A stretch of DNA of 64,000 nucleotides from JAAXKN01 sp036261625 (GCA_036261625.1 DATAKL010000057.1:1-64000); one strand, 5' to 3'; counted from the first letter of the stretch, positions 8,237 to 18,734 are shown. A program made the numbers and translations. Notes: a model not told the origin generated them from the letters alone.

Positions 8237-11200
8237 TTACCAGTCAGCGCCAAGTGAGAAGTAGTACCTTGGAGCTGAGAAGTGATCCAGATCGTACTTC
8301 CATGCAACATCAAGCCTGACCAGGAAGTAAAGGAAGAATATTCTTGCTCCCACACCTGTTCCCATTAAAAGGTCCTTTGTCTTTATGGTGCCCTCCTGCC
8401 TTGCCAGAAGCTGCAGCTTGTCTGTGTAATCCCAGGCTGAACCTGCATCCACAAATGCTGCTCCAAGAATGTTCTGGAACAGAAGCGGAACAGGTCCTGT
8501 AACCAGATACCTGATTAGAGGCATTCTGAGCTCCAGGTTCAAAAGCGAGTACTTGGTGCCTATCTTTTGAGCATAATCGTAGCCTCTTAAGGGGAGAGCC
8601 GGCGTCAGGAATGCAAAATCCGATGCATTCCTTAATGGGATTTCTCCCGTGGAGAACGACCTGTTGATCCAGTTATCGGTTCCTCCGATAAAGAACCTCT
8701 GCGGATTTTCACCTCCTGAGAAGCCTCCGGAGAATCTGAATGCAAATGAGTTATCGAACCAGAAGCGGTTGTAGTTTCTGAAGTCCCACGTAAATGAATA
8801 AAAGCTCTGCCTTCTGGATCCGCTGTACGGATTTCCGAAGAGTGTAAAGTTGTATCTTGTTCCGTCTATTGGGGCGGTGTAGCCGAACATGGTGTTATCG
8901 TGTATAAAGCTGACCGAAGGAATAATATAGGATATTCTTTCAGGCGTTTCCTGCTGGTTATCCAGGTTTTCAGCCGAAACGTTCAGCCATGAAAGACCGC
9001 CGTCAATCCTGTAGAACTTATTTAATGGATAGCTGGCAGATACAACAGCCCCGTAATTTCTGAACCTGAACAGGTCAGCCCTGTACGGCTCGTCTGGAGT
9101 TGAGCGGTCAAGGTATACAAATCTTGCCGTATGGAAAGCCTCAATACCGTAGTTGATCCTCCTGGGCAGGTAGTAATAAGCAAGACCATAGTCCGAGTTC
9201 TTGAGATCAATCTGCATGCTTGTAACGCCTATCAGGCGGTGATTTCCCAGAACGTCGCTGAAGGAAAGGACAGTTGTGCCCAAAAGTCCGTATAGTGTGC
9301 TGTAGCCTGCATTGGCATAGACAATATCAGGAGAAAAACTGATCTTGTATTTATTTACGTAGAAGTTACCGTTTTTATCCAGGTTATTTTTAATATTAAA
9401 TTCCGGATTACTGCTTCCGGCCGTATCGGAATTAAACCCGGTTTTCCCGCCGAATACATAGCGGCTGTAATCTTTGGATGAAGTTGAATCCTTGTTGACT
9501 TCCACTTTCCCTGTAAAAATCTGCGAGCGCACGGAGTCTTTTGAAACAGTATGAACCTGAAGTGTATCCTTTTTGGGAACAGTGTTTGAAGGTACTGTGG
9601 TGGAAAGTATTGACATTGCAATGCTGTCTGCCTTCTCGGGGTGAAGTACCTCAGCGTAATATACCGTAGGATCGAGCTTCTTTTTGGTTGTCTTCGGCTC
9701 GAAAGGATTTGTCATAAGGAAAATATTGTAAGCGGCATCATAGAAAGAGCTGAAGACAAGTTTCTTCCCGTCCTGAGAAAGTGAAAGCTGATAGATTCCG
9801 TTCAGCGAGTTTGTAATGGGTCTTATGTTGCCTGCCGTAAGAAACTGCAGGGAATCGGGCGAGCTTGTGCTTAAGTCCATCTCGTAGATGTTGTTTATCC
9901 CGTTCATATTTGAAATAAACAGGAGGTGTTTGCCGTCAGGGGAGATGACCGGGCTCGACTCGTCGCTCTTGGGAAGGTTTGTCAGCCTTACCATCTGTCC
10001 CGTCTGAGGATTCATGGCATAAAGATCTGTCTGATGATAGTTCATATGGAAAAGGCTGAAGGTATCTGTAAGAGCCGCAGGGTTTGTATATTGCCCCCTG
10101 TCGGAGGCAAAATAGACGAGCTTATCGTCCGGGGCCCAGGAAGGGTCGGTGTCTGTAAAGATATCGCCTGTTAAATTAGTGATCTTCTTTGTATCCATAT
10201 TATAAAGGTAGATGTCGCTTTCTGCGCCGTTCTGTCCTACATAGATAAGATGTTTGCCGTCGTGCGACCATTTCATGGAGGAGAGCCCGTCGAGCTTAAT
10301 GGGCAGAATGTCTTTATCCTCCGATTCCACGTCAATAACATAAGCCACATCATAGCCGTTGCTTTTTGCTGTCAGGATGACTTTCTTTCCGTCGGGCGAC
10401 CAGGTAAGTCCTGGAGAGAGAATATTTAATTCCTCAAATGCGCTGGAACGGTTACCTTCGATAAGTTTCTTTATTATTTTGCCGTCAATTGCATTCATGA
10501 TATAGACGTCGAAATAGATATCGCGGTTGGATATAAATGCAATCTTGTCACCCTGGGGTGACAAGGCCGGAATTACGTTATACGTGCCGCCGCGGTCTTT
10601 TTTCTGGTCGGTAAGTTTCTTTGCAAATGCATCGGGGTCATCCATCTTTGCTATATCGGGCCAGTAGGTTTTCTTCAGGTCTTTTTTCCACCTGTCGTTA
10701 AGCTCCTCGTAATTGAGCCCGATGGAGGACTTAAGGGCCTCTTCAAAGTCGCCCGAGCCCCTGGTCTTGCTAATGATCTCGCTTATTTTTTCCTTCCCGT
10801 ATTTCTGGGCGATATAGTAGAATGCCGATTGTCCGCCCCTGTAGGCAAAGTATCCGTAGAGGCCGTTCAGGTCGGGGAGGTACTCATTTATAATGGCATC
10901 CCTGATAAACATGTCCTCATTTGTATCCCATCCCAGGGATTCGTACTCAGCCAGGCCTTCATTGAACCAGAGGGGGACCTGGACGTTGATGTTCTTGGAG
11001 ATTATGTTCTGGAATGATCCTCCGTAGAACATATCGTTTATGACGGCGTGCGAAAGTTCATGATGAATAACGTGCCTGAAGTTGCTGTAAGATCCGTCAA
11101 AGGGGAGAACAACCCTGTTTTTGAAGATCTCGGTAAAACCGCCAATGCCTTCTTCCAAGTATTCATCAGTTACGTTGGTTTCCTGGAAATCGTTATGCGA

Positions 11201-11467
11201 TCTATATACAATTATGGTAATCCGGTTATTGATTGCATATCTGAAGCTGTTCTGCAGCGCAACAAGCGCATCTTCAGCAGCTTTTGCTGTAAATTCAGCA
11301 AGAGTGCCCCCTCCATCAGAAAAGTATATGTCGAAGTGCCTGGTCTGAATATAATACCAGTTATAATCCTTGTACTGCACTTTGTTTTGTCCGAACTGTG
11401 TATCCTGACCGTATACAATCTTAAAGGAGAGCAATAAAACAAAAAGGAACAGAATTTTTTTACCCAT
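8237..11467 (-). CDS. Outer-membrane fusion: gluzincin peptidase, TolB-like propeller, Omp85-like barrel
   Basis: The start is placed at 11467, where MGKKILFLFVLLLSF begins a signal peptide ending near VYGQ; an upstream in-frame ATG at 11536 would hide it. The mature protein (about 1,076 residues in total) has three parts. The first is a peptidase_MA-like zinc protease with HELSH at 136-140 and a downstream glutamate in WFNEGLAEYE (about 167-176). The second, from about residue 285, is a run of PD40/TolB-type propeller repeats with SPDGK and SxDGK motifs. The third is a C-terminal transmembrane barrel from about residue 690 that resembles Omp85/D15 surface antigens and ends in YYFSLGADW. The likely place is the outer membrane with a periplasmic protease. 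The substrate is unknown, and 'TolB' labels alone would mislead. Confidence 0.85.
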   Translation of the reverse strand: MGKKILFLFVLLLSFKIVYGQDTQFGQNKVQYKDYNWYYIQTRHFDIYFSDGGGTLAEFTAKAAEDALVALQNSFRYAINNRITIIVYRSHNDFQETNVTDEYLEEGIGGFTEIFKNRVVLPFDGSYSNFRHVIHHELSHAVINDMFYGGSFQNIISKNINVQVPLWFNEGLAEYESLGWDTNEDMFIRDAIINEYLPDLNGLYGYFAYRGGQSAFYYIAQKYGKEKISEIISKTRGSGDFEEALKSSIGLNYEELNDRWKKDLKKTYWPDIAKMDDPDAFAKKLTDQKKDRGGTYNVIPALSPQGDKIAFISNRDIYFDVYIMNAIDGKIIKKLIEGNRSSAFEELNILSPGLTWSPDGKKVILTAKSNGYDVAYVIDVESEDKDILPIKLDGLSSMKWSHDGKHLIYVGQNGAESDIYLYNMDTKKITNLTGDIFTDTDPSWAPDDKLVYFASDRGQYTNPAALTDTFSLFHMNYHQTDLYAMNPQTGQMVRLTNLPKSDESSPVISPDGKHLLFISNMNGINNIYEMDLSTSSPDSLQFLTAGNIRPITNSLNGIYQLSLSQDGKKLVFSSFYDAAYNIFLMTNPFEPKTTKKKLDPTVYYAEVLHPEKADSIAMSILSTTVPSNTVPKKDTLQVHTVSKDSVRSQIFTGKVEVNKDSTSSKDYSRYVFGGKTGFNSDTAGSSNPEFNIKNNLDKNGNFYVNKYKISFSPDIVYANAGYSTLYGLLGTTVLSFSDVLGNHRLIGVTSMQIDLKNSDYGLAYYYLPRRINYGIEAFHTARFVYLDRSTPDEPYRADLFRFRNYGAVVSASYPLNKFYRIDGGLSWLNVSAENLDNQQETPERISYIIPSVSFIHDNTMFGYTAPIDGTRYNFTLFGNPYSGSRRQSFYSFTWDFRNYNRFWFDNSFAFRFSGGFSGGENPQRFFIGGTDNWINRSFSTGEIPLRNASDFAFLTPALPLRGYDYAQKIGTKYSLLNLELRMPLIRYLVTGPVPLLFQNILGAAFVDAGSAWDYTDKLQLLARQEGTIKTKDLLMGTGVGARIFFLYFLVRLDVAWKYDLDHFSAPRYYFSLGADW

Positions 11468-11553
11468 CGTTTTACTCTGTCGTTTTGAAATTTTTAGATA
11501 TAAAATTAGACAAACAGGAACCTGTTTAGGTTTCACGTAAGAAGGTCCAAAAA

Positions 11554-13656
11554 TCAGTCGTCATCCACAATTAAGAAGTCGATTTCTCTTTTTTCCTGAT
11601 CTACACGGACGAGTTTAACAGTTATCTTATCTCCGAGGCGGTAGACCTTATGGTGTCTTCTACCAATTAACGAATATTTTTTCTCATCGTAAATATAATA
11701 ATCGTCCTCCATATCACGGAGCCTGATGAGTCCCTCGGCCAGGCTATGTGTGAGCTCGACGAAAATGCCGAAACTGGCGATGCCGGAGATGACGCCCTGG
11801 AAGTCTTCGCCCACGTGGCTCTGCAGGAATTCCGCCTGTTTAAGCTTAACGGAAAGTCTTTCTGCACTTACGGCATTTCTTTCAGTTGCCGATGTATGGT
11901 CGGCAATTTCTTCCAGTTCATCCAAACTGTAAAACTGCCTGCCTTCGTTTTCAGTATAATAATGAAGGAGTCTGTGTACAACCAGATCAGGATAACGCCT
12001 GATTGGTGAGGTAAAATGGGTGTAGTACTTGAAGCCCAGGCCGTAATGGCCAATGTTCTCAGGAGAATAGACCGCCTTGGCCATCGATCTAATGGCTACC
12101 TCGTTAATAAGGGCTTCTTCCTCGGTTTCTTTGACGCTGTCCAGGAGCTTCTGAAACTGTTTGGTCTTGTTTGCTGAAGAGGGGTCAAATGAATAGCCGA
12201 GTGACTTTACGAATTTAGCAAACTCGAATATCTTCTCCTGGTCGGGAAGGTCGTGCACCCTGTAGAGGAAGGGGAGGGGATTTTTCTTCTTTGAGCCGCC
12301 TATATGTTTGGCAACGATCTGGTTTGCCAGGAGCATATATTCCTCGATGAGCATATAGCTTTCTTTAACTTCCTTCTTTGTGATATCCAGGGGCACACCC
12401 ATCTCATCGAGCTCGAAACGGACCTCGGGCGTGATAAAGTTTATGCTTCCCTTGGCCATTCTTTTTTTTCTGAGCGTCCGGGCCAGATTGTTTAGAAGCG
12501 CAAGTTCCTCTGCAAAGTCCCCTTCTCCCGATTCAAGAACCTCCTGAGCCTCATCGTATGTAAAGCGCCGTTTGCTGTTAATGACAGATTTTCTTATCTC
12601 ATAGTCGGCCACCACTCCTGTCGGGGAGACCTCGGCAATGACAGAGTATGTAAGCCTGTCTTCAAAAGGCACCAGTGAGCAGATGCCGTTAGAGAGTTTT
12701 TCAGGGAGCATCGGGATAACTTTCCCTACAAAGTAGACGCTGTTGCCGCGGTTTAGGGCTGCCCGGTCTATGTGTGAACCGTCTGTTACGTAGTGACTGA
12801 CGTCAGCAATATGGACACCCACGCGGTAATTGCCGTTATCTAAAGGTGTAATTGAAACGGCGTCATCAAAATCCTTAGCATCTACCGGATCGATTGTAAA
12901 AATGACCTCCTGCCTGAGGTCCAGTCGCTTTTGAAGCTCTTCATGAGTAACCCCGCTTTCAACCGATTCAGCCTCTCTTAAGACAGAACGGGGAAAGACG
13001 TAAGGCAGGTTGAACTCCCTGGCAAGAGCCGCAATTTCTGCATCATAGGAGCCCGCTTTGCCCAGGACTTCCTTTACCTTGCCTTCGGGGTTGAGTTCCG
13101 GGCTTTCCCATATAATTTCATGAACGACAACCTTGTCGCCGTTTTTTGCACCGTGAAGGTTTTCAGGTGAGATATAAATGTCGCGCCTAATCTCAGGCTC
13201 GTCGGGCCTTAGTATATAAAATGAATTTGTTTTCTCAAGAGTGCCAACGATCTCCTCGCGGCCGCGTTTGACGACATTGATGACTTCTCCCTCGAGGTTT
13301 TTCCCCTTTTTCTTTCTCATTACGAGATTGACCTCGACCAGGTCGCCTGAGAAGGCAGTGCCTATATTCTGCGGGGCAACGAAAATATCGTTCATCCCGG
13401 ATTCCTTCATGATGACAAAGGCATATCCTGCCTCGGTGATCTGAAGGGTGCCGGTAAGCTTGCCTTCAACCTTCGTGTTCATGCGGTAGCGTTTTCCCAC
13501 TCTCTGCAGGAACCCCTCACGCTCCAGGTCGTGCAGCATTGCCTTTAGCGACTGATATTCATGATCTGCTTCGATGTCCAGCTGTTTGGCCAGATCGCGG
13601 GCTTTGATCATTCTGCCCGGATTTTTCTTAAAGAACGATAATACTTTTTTCTTCAT
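11554..13656 (-). CDS. rnr: Ribonuclease R
   Basis: RNase R is a 3'-5' exoribonuclease that degrades structured RNA. The 700-residue protein has an N-terminal winged-helix region, cold-shock/OB domains (about 65-200), the RNB catalytic domain with the aspartate cluster TIDPVDAKDFDDA (254-266), and a C-terminal S1 domain (about 615-695). It lacks the long basic tail found in proteobacterial RNase R. Its ATG shares one base with the stop codon of the upstream tamB gene, so the two are translationally linked. Confidence 0.95.
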   Translation of the reverse strand: MKKKVLSFFKKNPGRMIKARDLAKQLDIEADHEYQSLKAMLHDLEREGFLQRVGKRYRMNTKVEGKLTGTLQITEAGYAFVIMKESGMNDIFVAPQNIGTAFSGDLVEVNLVMRKKKGKNLEGEVINVVKRGREEIVGTLEKTNSFYILRPDEPEIRRDIYISPENLHGAKNGDKVVVHEIIWESPELNPEGKVKEVLGKAGSYDAEIAALAREFNLPYVFPRSVLREAESVESGVTHEELQKRLDLRQEVIFTIDPVDAKDFDDAVSITPLDNGNYRVGVHIADVSHYVTDGSHIDRAALNRGNSVYFVGKVIPMLPEKLSNGICSLVPFEDRLTYSVIAEVSPTGVVADYEIRKSVINSKRRFTYDEAQEVLESGEGDFAEELALLNNLARTLRKKRMAKGSINFITPEVRFELDEMGVPLDITKKEVKESYMLIEEYMLLANQIVAKHIGGSKKKNPLPFLYRVHDLPDQEKIFEFAKFVKSLGYSFDPSSANKTKQFQKLLDSVKETEEEALINEVAIRSMAKAVYSPENIGHYGLGFKYYTHFTSPIRRYPDLVVHRLLHYYTENEGRQFYSLDELEEIADHTSATERNAVSAERLSVKLKQAEFLQSHVGEDFQGVISGIASFGIFVELTHSLAEGLIRLRDMEDDYYIYDEKKYSLIGRRHHKVYRLGDKITVKLVRVDQEKREIDFLIVDDD

Positions 13657-16600
13657 TAGAATATAAATTTATAGCGTAATGCCAGCTCGTTAATTTTTTG
13701 GTTCAGGTTATTGGTCTCAATGATCGGATCTTTTCTTTCAAATCTAATCGTAAAATTTTCGCTGAAGGGGTACTCAAACTTCAGGTTTGCCTTTGTAATA
13801 TCCTGCAGGCTTTCGGAGGTTCCGCCAATTGAATAGCGTAAATTCTTCACCTGGCCGCTGAGCCCGTAACGGGTCTGGTTTCCCTTCTGCTCAATTTCAA
13901 TACTTTTTACGTAATCTCCAAGCTGGGAGTTTGCGTAGCTGGAAATAAGGCTGCTGAAAATTGAATACCCGTAGCCCGCAACGTCGAATCCCTGGCCTTT
14001 CTGGTCGCTGGCTGTAAGTTCATTCGTGAATAGGCCCGAAAGAATGAAAGAAATTGCATCTGCTGTATTGTACTTGGGTGAGGGAACATCATTCTGAATG
14101 TTTTCTTCACCCACGTAAACCCCTATGTTTTCACTGTTCTGAGCCAGGCTCCTGGCAATTTCCTCTCTGGAACCTTTAAGCTTTATTTTTACGGCTATCT
14201 TGCCCGAGTCGACTGGATAGTTATGGTTTCCAATGTAAGTTGCCACGAGGTCCATCCTGGGGTTTGTAATATCGCTTTCAAAGTAAATTTTACCTGTTAC
14301 CGTAAAAGTCTGGAAGAACTGCAAGTTTGATCCCTCAAGAACATTGAACTCGCCCTGAGCCACGCCGTTACTCCCGTATGTAAGCTCGCCATCAAGTATA
14401 GCTGTAAGCTGCTGGTTAAATTCAGGGTTTATTACAACTACAACCTTTGCCTCGTTGTCAATTTTTATATCGAGGTCATAATTCAGGCTTGTGTTAGCCG
14501 GCGCAGTCTTCTTAACGCTTGGGGCATACTTCTGCGACAGGGCAACGATCTGATTAAAGTCCGCCTGCTTTTTATCCACTTTGGAGGAATCAACAACATA
14601 GTGGTAAACAAAGTCATCTTTGCTCTGCCCGTAGGAGGCCGACGGGGGTACAAATGTTACGTTTGTATTCTTAAGAAGCGTTTTACCAGTAAAATCACTT
14701 GAGCCGCGGTTGTAAGTAAAGCGCCAGCTGCCGTCGCTCTGCAGCACAAGGTCGCCGTAGGCAGGCAGTACCGCTTTGGAACTTGGGCCCAGAACGGCAA
14801 GGTTTCCTGTTACGGTGGCGTCTATGTTCTCCAGGTTTGTGCCTGAAAAGTTGATTGTTCCTGTGCCGTTTAAGGTGCCGGGAAATTTTGTCTGACCTGT
14901 ATTCTTGAGAGCCAGGTTGTCTATCTTAATTGTCTGGTTTGCAAGGGAGAGGTTCATATCCAGGCCGTAGGCAAGGTTATTCTGTTTGAGGACAAAGTTA
15001 GTGCCGCTGAGGGACAACTTTCCGCCGTAGTTGAATTTGTCCATTGTTCCTTCAACGCTCAAATCAGCCGTCATAGCGCCTGAAAGGTTGCCTAAATAGG
15101 CCGATGCCAGGGCGCCAAAGGGTGTCAGGTCAAAATTAGTTGATTTTAATGTAAGGCTTACAGGCTGGTTATGTACTATTCTGTCCTTAACCCCCATAAA
15201 CCCGAGATCCACCGGTATACTGCCCGTCAGGGATAAAAGGGGATTGGATCTGTTTAAGGATGAATCCAGGAACACCACATTTGTCTTCAGGAGACGGGGT
15301 GCATAGTCGAGACTAGCTTCAAAGCTGCCCAGTTTTACCTTACTTGTAGTAATATTATCCACTCCCAGGTTCAGCTTGATTTCGGGTTTATCCAGATAAC
15401 CGTTTGCAGTAGCAAACATATTTATGTTGGCCGAAAGATCCGACTTTAAGCCCCCCAATTCCTTTAGAATGTCTGTCCCCAGGTTCTCAACCTTCAGGCT
15501 TAAGTTTCGCATCGATCCGTTTCCCAAAAGGGCGCCCGTGAGTATTACTCTTGAGCCGTTTCTCTTTAATGCAAAATGCTGTATCTCGAAGGATTCCTTT
15601 GTATATGTGGCAACAAGCGCACTGTCGTTCTGAAGCAAGAGGTTTTTATAGTCCACTGCCAGTGTGTCTACAACAAACTTAAACTGATTGTTCGTCATAT
15701 CCCCGAGGCCTGTAATCTTAGCTTTTATGGTTGTATCCATATCGGCGGCAAAATTGTATTTCAGAATATTGTTCTTCAGGGCCAGGTTGACATTAATGTT
15801 CTTCAAGTCGGTGCCTGAGAAAACTCTTTTGGTCGAGAGATTCAACTCGGCCCCTATGTTGCTGAAAGACACCTGGCGGTTACTGCGGCTTACATTGACG
15901 TTAAAAGCCAGATCTGATATGTAAACCAGGTTTGAGGGCATAAAGACTTTCAGGTAGTTGAGATTTATATAGTTGGAGGCGGTAAATTCATTTGCGTTAT
16001 TTGTTACTCTTCCGCCAATTATGCCGTCCATTGCAATCTTCATGCCCAAGAGGGATCCGATGAGGTCGAAATTCTTTATGTTCAGAGTATAGTTGATGTT
16101 CATGTCGTTCTGAATCATTTTCGGTATCTTTGTCTCGTCGAGCTTCAACTGAACGGCAAATTCTTTGGCCTTAAGTGAATCGTTGAAGAGCGCCATGGGA
16201 TTAAATTCATAGACCTTCTTTTTAATTGACTGATAGATGATATTTGACTCATAGTCTACAAGTGAAGCTGCCTCATCGATTGAATAGCTGCCCCGTACAT
16301 TCAGGTCGGCAATGTCGGAGGTAATAGAAATAAGTCTTTCCTCAGGTGAGGGTTTGGTATACAGTACGGCAATATTTAAAGGTTTGATGACCTTGTTCTT
16401 AAAGGCACTCTGCTGAAGTGCCAGGTTGAACTGGCTTTCCATATTATGGAAATCGAAACTTTTTCCCTTCAGGCTGAAAGCAAAGTTCAGGTTTGTGGCC
16501 ATTGATGTATCGGCTGTGAACTTCTGAATGTCCAGGTTCTGAACGTTTCCCGTCATGCTGTAGACCGGATTTTTGGTGTCCCTGTAGTCCAGGTTGCCGT

Positions 16601-18140
16601 CAATGTTAAGACCGGCGTTTCTGGAGAGAGTGTTCAGCCTCATTATTATCCTGCCAGCGTTTGCCACGGCATTTAACCGGAGGGAATCGACCGTAAACTG
16701 CCTGAATTTTGAATCGAGGAGCCTGATCTGTGCCTGCATGTTCATACTCTCCGGCTTTGTGCCCTCGCCTTTTACTGTGGCAAAAGTATTCAGATAGGTG
16801 TTCGTATTCATCACCGGTTCAAGATTAAGCTTGGAGGTCTCAAGGCTTACGTTGTACTTCAGCAGGGGGCTGCCGTAGTCGAGCTCGGCCTTTGAGGCGA
16901 TGGATCCTTCCGGAAGGTCAGCCTTGAGCGTAGCCTTGAAGCTCTTCATGTAGCCTTCATAGTCGATATTTATATTTTTCACCTGAAGTTTTTTATATAC
17001 AGGGAATTTGCTCCCGGGCATGAGTTCTGCAAGGTCGGGCTCGTTGATGTAGCCGTCTTTTATGGAAGCCTTAATGAACATGTTCTTAGGCTCCTGAAGG
17101 TTCTTAATCTGCCCTGTAGCATTAAGATGAGTCTGCAGATAATCCAGTGAAAGCCTCTCGAGGTTCATATTGCCGTATGTTCCGGTCACCTTAAGCTTGG
17201 TCTTAAGTGTGCCTTTAAGAAAGTCAGTTGTGGCAAATGATGCCAGGTCGGCAAAATCGAAAACCCTTACGTTAAGCTCTGCATTTACGGGAGCATCTTT
17301 GAGGTCAGCCATCCGGAATTTATCGAACAGATGGATTTTATCCAGTGATGCATAAAGGTCAAAGTCGGAAGTGTTGGTCTTAATGACCAGGTAATCTACC
17401 TTTGCGTTATGATTTGTAAGATAGAAGTTCCCCCTTAAGTCCCTCAGGCGGAAGTTCTGCAGGTTTATTTTTGCCTTTGCGCCGGAGAGTCTCACCTGAA
17501 AGTTATTGTTATTCAGGTCTGCGAATGCATCCAGAGCCACGTAGAAGCTGTCGACTCTGAGGTCATTCATATTGAGCGTGGGGTACGACTTATAGCTGTG
17601 CCTGTTTTCATATGCGGCATGGCGGAAGCTTACGTTGTTCAGGCGCAAGTCGGCAACAGTAACGGTAAAGGGGAATTTGGATTTAGTGGTATCCTTCTCA
17701 GGCGGCTTTTTTGAAAGCTTTGAGATATTGTAGACGCCCGCGGAATCCTTTATAAGGTTTATCTTTGCATCCGAGAGCTCAACAGAGCGCACGTAGATCT
17801 TCTTAAGCAACAGCTGCAGGGGGCTTGTCTTAACGGCAAGCCTGTTTGCATAAAGAAGCGTATCTCCCTCAACCAGAAGTGTAGTATTCTTAAGGGTAAG
17901 AGAAGTAAAGATTGTCCCGTCAATCTCCCCAATATCGAGCTTCCCGTTTATAGATTTATTTACTTCAGAAATAACCTCCTTGCGGAGGAATTCGCGGAAA
18001 GTTTTTGTCTGTGTAAAGCCCATGAGCAAAACCATGAACACAGTAAGCCCTATCCAGAAGTAGAGGAAACCGTTCACGATTTTCCTGAAGGCGCTCTTCT
18101 TCGGCTTGGATGTCTTTGGTTTTGCTTTTACCGGTTCCAT
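13656..18140 (-). CDS. tamB: TamB-like translocation/assembly module protein (AsmA/DUF490 type)
   Basis: This very large protein (1,494 residues) has one N-terminal transmembrane helix (FLYFWIGLTVFMVLLMG, about residues 28-44), then a long repetitive beta-strand region typical of the AsmA/TamB family, which forms a hydrophobic groove between inner and outer membranes. The C-terminal 350 residues match the TamB (DUF490) domain, with the SFILSGLFTNEL and DYVKSIEIEQKGNQTRYG segments and a final beta-strand-rich end. The family moves phospholipid or helps outer-membrane protein insertion. A BamA gene lies 10 kb away, but no TamA is seen. The start overlaps the rfaE2 stop by one base, so the two belong to one transcript with rnr. 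Confidence 0.92.
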   Translation of the reverse strand: MEPVKAKPKTSKPKKSAFRKIVNGFLYFWIGLTVFMVLLMGFTQTKTFREFLRKEVISEVNKSINGKLDIGEIDGTIFTSLTLKNTTLLVEGDTLLYANRLAVKTSPLQLLLKKIYVRSVELSDAKINLIKDSAGVYNISKLSKKPPEKDTTKSKFPFTVTVADLRLNNVSFRHAAYENRHSYKSYPTLNMNDLRVDSFYVALDAFADLNNNNFQVRLSGAKAKINLQNFRLRDLRGNFYLTNHNAKVDYLVIKTNTSDFDLYASLDKIHLFDKFRMADLKDAPVNAELNVRVFDFADLASFATTDFLKGTLKTKLKVTGTYGNMNLERLSLDYLQTHLNATGQIKNLQEPKNMFIKASIKDGYINEPDLAELMPGSKFPVYKKLQVKNINIDYEGYMKSFKATLKADLPEGSIASKAELDYGSPLLKYNVSLETSKLNLEPVMNTNTYLNTFATVKGEGTKPESMNMQAQIRLLDSKFRQFTVDSLRLNAVANAGRIIMRLNTLSRNAGLNIDGNLDYRDTKNPVYSMTGNVQNLDIQKFTADTSMATNLNFAFSLKGKSFDFHNMESQFNLALQQSAFKNKVIKPLNIAVLYTKPSPEERLISITSDIADLNVRGSYSIDEAASLVDYESNIIYQSIKKKVYEFNPMALFNDSLKAKEFAVQLKLDETKIPKMIQNDMNINYTLNIKNFDLIGSLLGMKIAMDGIIGGRVTNNANEFTASNYINLNYLKVFMPSNLVYISDLAFNVNVSRSNRQVSFSNIGAELNLSTKRVFSGTDLKNINVNLALKNNILKYNFAADMDTTIKAKITGLGDMTNNQFKFVVDTLAVDYKNLLLQNDSALVATYTKESFEIQHFALKRNGSRVILTGALLGNGSMRNLSLKVENLGTDILKELGGLKSDLSANINMFATANGYLDKPEIKLNLGVDNITTSKVKLGSFEASLDYAPRLLKTNVVFLDSSLNRSNPLLSLTGSIPVDLGFMGVKDRIVHNQPVSLTLKSTNFDLTPFGALASAYLGNLSGAMTADLSVEGTMDKFNYGGKLSLSGTNFVLKQNNLAYGLDMNLSLANQTIKIDNLALKNTGQTKFPGTLNGTGTINFSGTNLENIDATVTGNLAVLGPSSKAVLPAYGDLVLQSDGSWRFTYNRGSSDFTGKTLLKNTNVTFVPPSASYGQSKDDFVYHYVVDSSKVDKKQADFNQIVALSQKYAPSVKKTAPANTSLNYDLDIKIDNEAKVVVVINPEFNQQLTAILDGELTYGSNGVAQGEFNVLEGSNLQFFQTFTVTGKIYFESDITNPRMDLVATYIGNHNYPVDSGKIAVKIKLKGSREEIARSLAQNSENIGVYVGEENIQNDVPSPKYNTADAISFILSGLFTNELTASDQKGQGFDVAGYGYSIFSSLISSYANSQLGDYVKSIEIEQKGNQTRYGLSGQVKNLRYSIGGTSESLQDITKANLKFEYPFSENFTIRFERKDPIIETNNLNQKINELALRYKFIF

Positions 18141-18622
18141 TATTTACTATAACGCTCTAAAATGGTTTTAATAATTCCGGAGGTTGACTGCTGACTTACA
18201 AAGGTGATTGTTTTAACCTCACCGCCATTGCTTTCAACTGTCTGGCGTCCTACGATGTTCTCAAGGCTCCAGTCGGCTCCCTTGACCAGTATATCGGGCA
18301 CAATTTCATCAATAAGTGCGCCCGGGGTATCCTCATCGAAGAGTGTCACATAGTCCACCGCCTTCAGGTTGGCTACCAGGAAACTTCTCTCGGCCTCCGG
18401 AATAACCGGTCGGAGCGGACCCTTAATATTTTTAATTGAGCGGTCGCTGTTCATCCCTACGATCAGGATGTCGCCCAGAGCCCTGGCCTTCGAGAGGTAA
18501 TCCACATGTCCGGCATGAAGTATATCGAAGCAGCCGTTCGTAAAGACGACCTTTTTTCCTTCATCTTTGAGTTTCCTGCGGACTTCAATCATCTCTTTTC
18601 TATTTAAGATATTATTTTCCAA
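18140..18622 (-). CDS. rfaE2: D-glycero-beta-D-manno-heptose 1-phosphate adenylyltransferase
   Basis: This enzyme makes ADP-heptose for the lipopolysaccharide inner core. The 160-residue protein is a stand-alone nucleotidyltransferase domain with FTNGCFDILHAGH near residues 27-39 and the C-terminal QQSTSGIIKTILER segment. It corresponds to the C-terminal half of the bifunctional HldE of enterobacteria. The kinase half is the separate gene just upstream. Confidence 0.93.
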   Translation of the reverse strand: MENNILNRKEMIEVRRKLKDEGKKVVFTNGCFDILHAGHVDYLSKARALGDILIVGMNSDRSIKNIKGPLRPVIPEAERSFLVANLKAVDYVTLFDEDTPGALIDEIVPDILVKGADWSLENIVGRQTVESNGGEVKTITFVSQQSTSGIIKTILERYSK

Positions 18623-18660
18623 TTTAATTTCCGAATCCTTAATGAATGTGTTAATCTTTT

Positions 18661-18701
18661 TTACCCCTGTGCGGGGCTGATGGTTTCAGCTGCCGGGGTA
18701 A
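18661..18701. repeat. Nested hairpin between rfaE1 and rfaE2
   Basis: TTACCCC at 18661-18667 pairs with GGGGTAA at 18695-18701, and inside it GCTGA pairs with TCAGC around a TGGTT loop. On the gene strand the hairpin is not followed by a T-tract, so it is not a normal terminator. It may be an RNA stability or processing element between the two genes. Confidence 0.4.
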
Positions 18702-18734
18702 TATTTTATAAAAAACTTTACTTTATAAGCTTAC

